A stretch of 25,900 nucleotides of DNA from NCBI GenBank assembly GCA_000310025.1, contig FN649738.1, forward strand, positions 2,234,984 through 2,260,883. Reading direction: 5' to 3'. Source of the DNA: Ectocarpus siliculosus (lineage: Eukaryota > Sar > Phaeophyceae > Ectocarpales > Ectocarpaceae). The position numbers were made by a program, and so were the translations under genes. The first letter of the stretch is position 1. Every line of letters starts with the position of its first letter. Under the pieces are notes generated by a model. The model searched no databases. It saw only the letters and a list, made by a program, of their open reading frames with translations, and was not told the DNA's origin. Below, piece after piece: positions 20,584-25,900 of the stretch.

Positions 20584-23500
20584 AGAGAGGGAGAGAGAGG
20601 GAGAGAGACGAGAGCTGTCATTAAACAACGATTCGCGTCGCACTCGCGATCGATGAGGCCTGCAAATGCTCTATGCCATTCACCCTGCCCCCGAACAACA
20701 ACCAGAAAACAGTCACTAGGAAAGAAACGGAAACGCGGTAATGTCGTACAGCCTGAAGTCAAGACAGACCGACTGTTTCTCGTTGGTGTTCGGCAACGTC
20801 GGCAGCACTAACAACTCGTCTCCGTTTTTCCCGTCGCCGGCGTCGTGCCTCTCCAGGTGAAACAGGAAGTATGGGACGCGCTGCTGAAGCGCTACGGATA
20901 CCAGGAGGTGACGGACATGCTCGCCCTGATGCACTCGGCGTCGGTCATCCGGAGGGCCGTCCGGGCGATGCGGCAGCGGAAGTGGACGAGGAAGATGGCG
21001 AAGATAGACCCGGAGATGGTGGAGAAGGTCGAACGCCTCAGAAAGATCCAGGTACAGACAGGGAGACACAGAGGACCATGATCACCACCGCTGCCACCAC
21101 TGCTGTTGTGCGTTTTAATTGTGGATGCAAATAGATGCAAGGCTGCAGGCCGATATGCGTGTGTGGTTGCTTCGAGGCTTTTCGCACGATGAGGTAGGGA
21201 AACGAAGGCTGCACGGACGAAGCGTTGGTGTCGTGTTGTGCCACTCGAGGGTGTCGCCCTACTTACAGACCGTGGTTTTTCTCGTGCGCCACATAACGGC
21301 TTGGGTTCTGCCGGAGACATCGCCGGTGGATCACCTTAGTTCGCAGTTTACACCCGCTCCTAGAAACAGGAACGACGAAGTAGGTAGGTTTCTTCAGCCA
21401 TTTACCCCAATGACGGTCATCACTAGCGGGAACGAAAGTGGGGGCGTACCAACCTACATAGTCTCTTTTGATAGCCCGCTACATGAGAAACGAGGAAGAG
21501 CCAAGACCATATAACCGCTCAACTTCTCCTTTTGCTCGACTGACTGCTGTGCCAGCCTTCCCCGACGCCACAGACTCCATGGCTCTGAAAACCACACAGC
21601 CAGCCATGCGCGGCGCCATCATCCTCAAGTCGCCCCCACCTCGTAACCCCAAATCTACCCGCCACGGCCCATGAACCTCTCCTTCCGGTCCCCCCCCCCC
21701 CCCACCCCTCCCCAAAAAATCGAACACCTCGAAGGAACAACGCAAGGCCAAGATGAACGGCGGCGGGGTGAGCGCGACCTCGAGCGGCCGAGGCGTAGAC
21801 TCGGCACCGTCGGTGACGAACGGCGAGGATGAGCCGAGGGACGACCACGCTATCGCCGCGACCGGCCCCGCTTCCGCCGGGACCGCTGGTGCTGCTGCTG
21901 CTGCTGCTGTCGCCGCCCCCTCCGCCCCCGCTAGCGTCACCGCGACCGCCGACCGCGGCGCTCAACGGCCGTCTCGCCCCTACGAGGCTCTGCTGGCGGG
22001 GTCTTTGGAGAAGTTCGAGGGTGATCATCGTCACGGACACGGTGGCGGGGATGGCGGCGGCAGTGGCGACGCTACGGCGAAAGCATCCGGAGGGAGTCTG
22101 ACGCGGGGTGCCCGAGGCGGGCGACCGTTGTCTTCGGGCGGTAAACCTAGGTTCAATACCATCGGAGGTCGAGGGAAGGACGCCGAAAGGGAGGAGAGCT
22201 GCAGGGAGAAGGAGCGACAGACTCGGGCGAAGGCGCGGCCGAAAACTGCGGGGGAAGGGTCCGGAGGAGTACAGGGCGTCCTCGCGAGGATGGGCGGATA
22301 CGAGAAGGTGAGTGAGCTGCAGCAGCAGCAGTGGAAGGAGTGAATGGAACGCCGTCTTCGTCGGCGTGGCGTAATGGACGATTGGTTCCACCGATCTTCT
22401 TTGTCGGGGAGGGAATTGTTGTCCCTGGTGTGTGGAATGCTGACCAAGAGTAACGTTCTTGTGTCGAGAGAAGACTGGGAGCAATGTTCCCCCCCCCCCC
22501 CACTGGCGTTTCTCTCATTCTCTTCGCCTCACTCACCCCCTCACATGGCGAAGCTAACTCTCGTCATGCTCTCCGTGTTCTTCCTTTTACGCACAATTGT
22601 TGAATAGTCTGTTTTTCGAGAGTTCGGCGGCGATGGCCGGGGCGGCGCCGTTGACCAGCAACTGTCGCGCGACGTGGTCCTTTTAGAGGACCTCCGTGGC
22701 ACGCTGACACAGGTTATGGCGTGGGATCTCACCCAGGGGGGAGCGGGAACTGACCCTGCCGCTGCCGGATCCGTCGCCGCCGGCCACGGCACCGGGGGAA
22801 ACACCCAAGAAAAGGGGGTCTCCCCTGACAGCTCTCTCGTTGACGAGTCGCCGGTGGCCAAGAACCACCACGCAGCGTCGAGGCTGTCGGGAGTAGCAGC
22901 AGTCAAGACGAACGGGAAAGATAGGCGGGCTAGCGCCAGCTCTTCGGGGTTGGAGGTCAGCGAGAGGAACGTCGGAGGAGCCGGCGACGAAAACCTTGTG
23001 GAGCACGTCCCGGTGACCCTTGCGGGACATCACGTCGACGGCTCGGACGAATTTTTACGCCACACCGGTGAAGATCCCGGGGCATCGCCGACAGCAACAC
23101 GGCAGCGTTCGGCCTGTCCTCGTGGAAGACGAGTCGTCGGCGGAGGCGGTAGCGGCGCTGCTGAGGACGCGAACTGGTCTGCTAGCACAAGCGACGATGC
23201 CGGCAGCACGTCGACAGCGGCCAGCGCGGCCAGCGCGAGGAGCTGCAAGAGGCGAACCCCTCCCGCCCCGCTTACCGACGACGAGCGCATGAGCATGCTC
23301 CAACACATCAGACCTTCGGTGTTTGGCGAGCCGACCGCGTTCAGCCAACGGCGCCGTGCAGCGGTGACTGCCGCTCGCCCGCGATCTGCCGCAGCCGGGG
23401 CCGTCGAACACTCTGGGCATCGACGAGGCATCCCGGGTGGTAACCACCACCAGCCCCCCCGTGCATCAACAGCCCGAAGGACGTCGCGTAGAGGAGAATC

Positions 23501-23670
23501 AGACTCAGTATACCGGGGTAGCGGAATCGGGGCTCCGAAGCACAGAGGTATTCTGGTCCACGACGGCTGGGTCGCCGGGCAGGGCGAGCCATCGTCGTGC
23601 GCGTTTTCGACTTCGACGGGAGCAACACCGGCTTCGGCAAGTCTCCGGGGAAGCCGCTTTGTCTCCAGCA

Positions 23671-23712
<42 letters not shown>

Positions 23713-23960
23713 GTGGTGGTGGCAGAGGGGGAGGCACAAGACCGGTATCGTTGTTGAACAGCGTCTCGTTAGGGGTAAACTTGGGGGTGCTGGACGCGCT
23801 CTCGGACACCACGGTCTCGCTAACTGCCGCCAACGCCTTTGCCTCCGCTGCTGCGGGGTTAGGAAAGTCGACCGCGAAGCCTCACCTGCCGGCGACTCTA
23901 ACAACCTTGGCGCGTCCAGGCGGGGGAAGAAACAATGAAGATTCGCAACGGTATCAATAA
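12203..23960 (+). CDS. Large uncharacterised protein: beta-trefoil/MIR-like core, basic IQ-like helices, low-complexity tail
   Basis: Modelled exons are 12203-12451, 12866-13314, 13830-14004, 14157-14183, 15225-15356, 15747-15878, 16498-16569, 16630-16812, 17103-17189, 17398-17670, 17899-18068, 18813-18897, 19161-19211, 19503-19706, 20165-20260, 20857-21051, 21735-22307 and 22608-23960 (stop TAA). All phases agree, giving 1,501 codons. Residues 1-245 are low-complexity Gly/Ala/Ser. Residues 300-700 carry motifs like those of beta-trefoil MIR or IP3/ryanodine-receptor N-terminal repeats: GPVRYGDVLLLQMGRHE, HTGRWVIFHK, HLDRVVLMQTWLSLASDR, SVFAVRPECGWVISG and TSVILQMRSNGQSIVRRAQ. This family match is my inference. 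Residues 696-870 are basic and helical (RRRLACLRQKLLRTFRRER; VIRRAVRAMRQRKWTRKM), resembling IQ/calmodulin-binding helices. Residues 870-1501 are disordered, with a poly-Gly run. Least certain: the start, the 16498-16569 exon (flanked by a 60-base intron), the donors at 17189, 19211 (the frame stays open to 19503) and 19706. A ciliary or signalling role is possible but not shown. Confidence 0.72.
13694..13762 (+). repeat. Dispersed repeat copy B, in intron 2 of the large gene
   Basis: This is the partner of 11996-12062 in the same orientation, 1.7 kb away. It lies between exons 2 and 3 of the large gene. Just upstream is a GCGCAAAAAAGCGGAATTTG segment with a near-repeat of GCGCAAAA, which is not seen beside copy A. 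Confidence 0.6.
14005..14156 (+). other. GC-AG intron followed by a 27-nt microexon
   Basis: The exon ending in GGCTTCAACAAG is followed by GCGAGA rather than a GT. The next exon, 14157-14183, follows TTTTCAG and encodes only nine residues (GRFWRKSYM) before GTGAGA. Both junctions are in phase 0, so the protein reads through from GGFNK to GRFWRKSYM and then into GKAQASALG. No nearby GT keeps the frame as well. Confidence 0.6.
16363..16379 (+). repeat. Intronic C17 homopolymer tract
   Basis: This is one of five long C runs on the sense strand of the large gene's introns. The others are 18673-18690 (C18), 19339-19352 (C14), 21690-21703 (C14) and 22489-22501 (C13). This one lies in the intron before the exon at 16498. 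All fall between modelled exons, which supports the intron assignments. Confidence 0.75.
17222..17279 (+). repeat. Two-copy 30-bp tandem repeat in an intron of the large gene
   Basis: GAAAAATACTTTTAACGCAA begins at 17222 and GAAAAATACTTTTTACCGCA begins at 17252. The second halves (CCGTTCTTCT and GCTTTTTTG) are less alike. It is an ordinary small duplication between exons 17103-17189 and 17398-17670. Confidence 0.7.
20521..20612 (+). repeat. (GA)n-rich purine tract in an intron of the large gene
   Basis: A nearly pure purine stretch of GA, GGGA and GAGAGG units, preceded by a G-rich purine segment from about 20441 and a C10 run at 20491. It lies between exons 20165-20260 and 20857-21051. Open frames across it (poly Arg-Glu or poly Ser-Leu) are artefacts of the repeat. 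Confidence 0.85.
23672..23710 (+). repeat. (GGC)n trinucleotide repeat encoding poly-Gly in the last exon
   Basis: About 13 GGC triplets are followed by GGT triplets (to about 23722) and more Gly codons, giving a run of about 18 glycines near residue 1410 of the large protein. In the other frames it would read poly-Ala or poly-Arg. The surrounding exon remains open for 450 codons, so the repeat is probably inside a real coding exon. Confidence 0.85.
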
Positions 23961-24463
23961 ACCGTGAGTGGGTAGGCGACGCCTCACACAGGGAGGCACG
24001 TACGTTGCGAACGACCAGAACTTAATCATGTTTATGACACCATGCCGTCCGGGAGGGGGCGGGCGGGGGGTATGGGGATGTTCCCTTCTTCCAGCCTTGA
24101 CCCTTGCGACGCGAAAAGAAAGTGAGCACGTCTCAAAAATTCGCAACAACGAGATAAGCACCGTTCTACCCGCGAGCGACACTACTGCTGAGGTACCAGA
24201 GGAGGCAAGAGAAAATGTTGTTTCTCCATGATTCCAAAGGTCACCGGCCGTTATTGTAAAAGGAGCTCATCATTGGAGTCAAAAATCCAAGTGCCAATTA
24301 GAATAGTTACGTAAGTTTCCGACGAAAACGGATCTAACTATCGCAAGGGGGGGTCAACGATGCATGCGTTTTGGCGAGGCAAGGGAGCGTGTTGTCAGGG
24401 TTTGCGCGTGCCGGGTGGCGGAAAGGGGTGTACGCATGCATGCGCACGCAACGGTGGGCAACC
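23961..24463. other. 3' flank of the large gene, nothing recognised
   Basis: This stretch follows the TAA at 23958-23960 and should contain the 3' UTR and terminator of the large gene. No canonical AATAAA was picked out beyond the overlapping CAATAAACC at the stop itself, and no gene, RNA or repeat was recognised. Confidence 0.5.
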
Positions 24464-25441
24464 ATGTCTTTCCGTGCAGCAGCAAGCGGTGACCTATCAG
24501 AACAGCACGAACGGCAGGGCAACCGTTATGGGGGCACACCTACTTGCGGAAGATGTGGTAAACGTCAACTCCCTGTAGGCATGGTAACACGGGGGCGACA
24601 CGACCTGTCTGTCTGGTGTGGCGGTGTGAGGTGTATCAAGTGTGGCATCACCTTGGAGGCTAACCCGCCTCGCCGCGAAACAAAGAAACGGCGCTCGTGA
24701 TTGGAACAGCGTACTTTTGACGGTCGCACGGACGCAACAATGAACGAGAACCAAATAGATACTATGCGCATGACGTATACCACGCTTACTACGAAGCGTG
24801 ATCTTGCGTACGGTGCGCTAAGGCGACCAAACGCCCGCCATGAATCGAAAAACATTGTTGTGGACCACTACCCAGCGAGTGTGGTGGCACGAAAGCAACA
24901 AACCTACCTGCTGGGCTAGACAACATGTGATGGCCGAGAACAAGCCCAGCATTGGCCACACACTGCATGGGTGTTGACGCCTTGTGGTGTTCAGGACTCG
25001 ACGATGGCATTGCTTCCAGAGCAAAGCATGTGGTTCGGCTCGAACATGATGTCACAAAACTCTGACATCCTCACGATGACGGATGAGACACACGTGGACA
25101 AACCGTTTACGTTCTACGGTGTTTTCATTGCCGTCCAACGAAACATACAGAGCCGAAAAGCTCAACACCTACCACGTCTATGCACACTTCGACGTTTGAC
25201 TGACCCGCCTGTTACTACTCCACGCACCCCCCCCCACCCAACAAAGAACAGACATCTAAATAGCTCAGTCATAGCTACAGCAACAGGACGGCATCAGAGA
25301 GCCATTACCACTTTTCACCGTCGCCGTACGGTAACGAAGCGCAACGAGGACTTTTTTTTTTCACATCGAACATACATTCGCAAAAACGAGTGTATTCGTA
25401 CAGACGGCCGTCCAGGGGAAAGAAGGAAGTCGACCGCTTGA
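24464..25441 (+). pseudogene. Decayed coding region with paired CxxC motifs
   Basis: One reading frame (starting with the ATG at 24464, open upstream to 24371) stays open to 25441 except for a TGA at 24698-24700 and a TAG at 24917-24919. That is two stops in about 325 codons, far fewer than chance would give. The first segment has CGRCGKR, then about 25 residues later CIKCGI, a spacing that could bind one zinc, and ends in the basic RRETKKRRS. The second segment includes TLTTKRDLAYGALRRPNA. The third includes EQSMWFGSNMMSQN and DKPFTFYGVFIAV. I do not recognise the family. It could be a mobile-element remnant, a pseudogene, or exons of a real gene separated by small introns. The part beyond about 25190 is low in information and may not be coding. 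Confidence 0.35.
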
Positions 25442-25900
25442 ACATTCGTTCCTGCTAAACTCGCACACACTTATACATGCAAGGACTCTCTCTATGTAGC
25501 ACGCAACCGGCCACCAACAGGCCAACACAACCTACCCATCCGCCGGCTACAATACTCTATGTGCGGGTGGCGCGATTTCCCCACTCCGCTCCCACATACG
25601 TCACCACTCTCTTGTTAGATCAGACTCGTCACCACGTTCTTCCGGGGGTTGCGATACGCTCAGCGAGGTGTTACACCTGCATCTCTCCGGTCCCGCCAAA
25701 ACCCGCCTCTCCCTATCCTAGACCATCAAGCAAACGCCCATAAAACACACAAGGTAAAATCCCCCCTCCCCATCCCCCTTGGTGCGACTCGCCGAATACC
25801 TCACGGCGCTTTCGCGCTTGGTGATGTGAGAGCCTGGTCCGGTGAGAACCCGGCGTGCTCCGTCCCGGTTTTGTAGGGATGCGAGGTCAATGGTCTAACG
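25442..25900. other. Right-edge region, nothing recognised
   Basis: The last 459 bases are C-rich on the plus strand, with short open frames that show no motif and no splice pattern linking them to the preceding region. A neighbouring gene beyond the edge could begin or end here. Confidence 0.5.

Noticed and set aside
20403-20762. Poly Ser-Leu and poly Arg-Glu frames around 20520-20610
   Set aside because: They are produced by the GA/CT microsatellite and do not represent proteins.
21519-22484. 321-codon minus-strand open frame
   Set aside because: It overlaps the exon at 21735-22307 antisense, crosses the C14 and C13 tracts, and is made of low-complexity Ser/Pro/Arg. It is best read as a shadow of the GC-rich sense exon.
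23030-23833. 267-codon minus-strand open frame (and a 187-codon one at 23904-23341)
   Set aside because: They are antisense to the last exon of the large gene, contain poly-Pro or poly-Arg from the GGC repeat, and are explained by high GC. The plus frame joins in phase to 17 upstream exons.
1-25900. CRISPR array, bacterial operon, rRNA genes or integrated virus
   Set aside because: No regularly spaced repeats with unique spacers, no operon-like gene packing, no rRNA-like segment and no recognisable viral protein were seen. The gene structures are clearly spliceosomal.

Overview
The window is nuclear DNA from an intron-rich eukaryote. The style (moderately GC-rich, short exons, introns of about 0.2 to 1.3 kb, long homopolymer C tracts in introns, closely spaced genes on alternating strands) fits a brown alga or related stramenopile, Ectocarpus-like. 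This assignment is an inference from genome style; no marker gene proves it. All gene models were spliced by eye from GT-AG (one GC-AG) boundaries, reading phase and amino-acid plausibility, without transcript data.

Layout. (1) 131-3186, minus strand: the 5' and middle part of an unrecognised protein ending in coiled-coil-like exons, running off the left edge. (2) 3187-3393: a short head-to-head intergenic stretch. (3) 3394-8531, plus strand: a complete seven-exon gene for translation elongation factor 1-beta (eEF1B alpha), the only gene identified with near certainty. (4) 8532-12202: about 3.7 kb with no convincing gene, containing a two-copy tandem repeat just after EF1B and one copy of a dispersed repeat. 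(5) 12203-23960, plus strand: a large gene modelled with about 18 exons and 1,501 codons. Its middle has beta-trefoil/MIR-like strand motifs, followed by a basic IQ-like helical region and a long low-complexity tail. Every junction in the model keeps phase, although a few boundaries are ambiguous. (6) 23961-25900: no intact gene. One frame from 24464 to 25441 is interrupted by only two stops and carries two CxxC pairs, so it looks like a decayed coding region.

The most unusual content is a pair of long imperfect foldback (inverted-duplication) elements, one in each gene of the head-to-head pair. The first (1906-2537) has arms of about 290 bp. One arm contains a predicted exon of the minus-strand gene and the other contains a decayed copy of that exon with a stop codon and no splice acceptor. 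The second (4002-4380) lies in EF1B intron 1, has a 21-nt loop, and both arms encode versions of the same protein fragment. Transcription of either host gene would produce an RNA able to fold into a long hairpin.

Apart from EF1B (guanine-nucleotide exchange on eEF1A during translation elongation), the genes cannot be placed in a pathway, and nothing shows that they work together.
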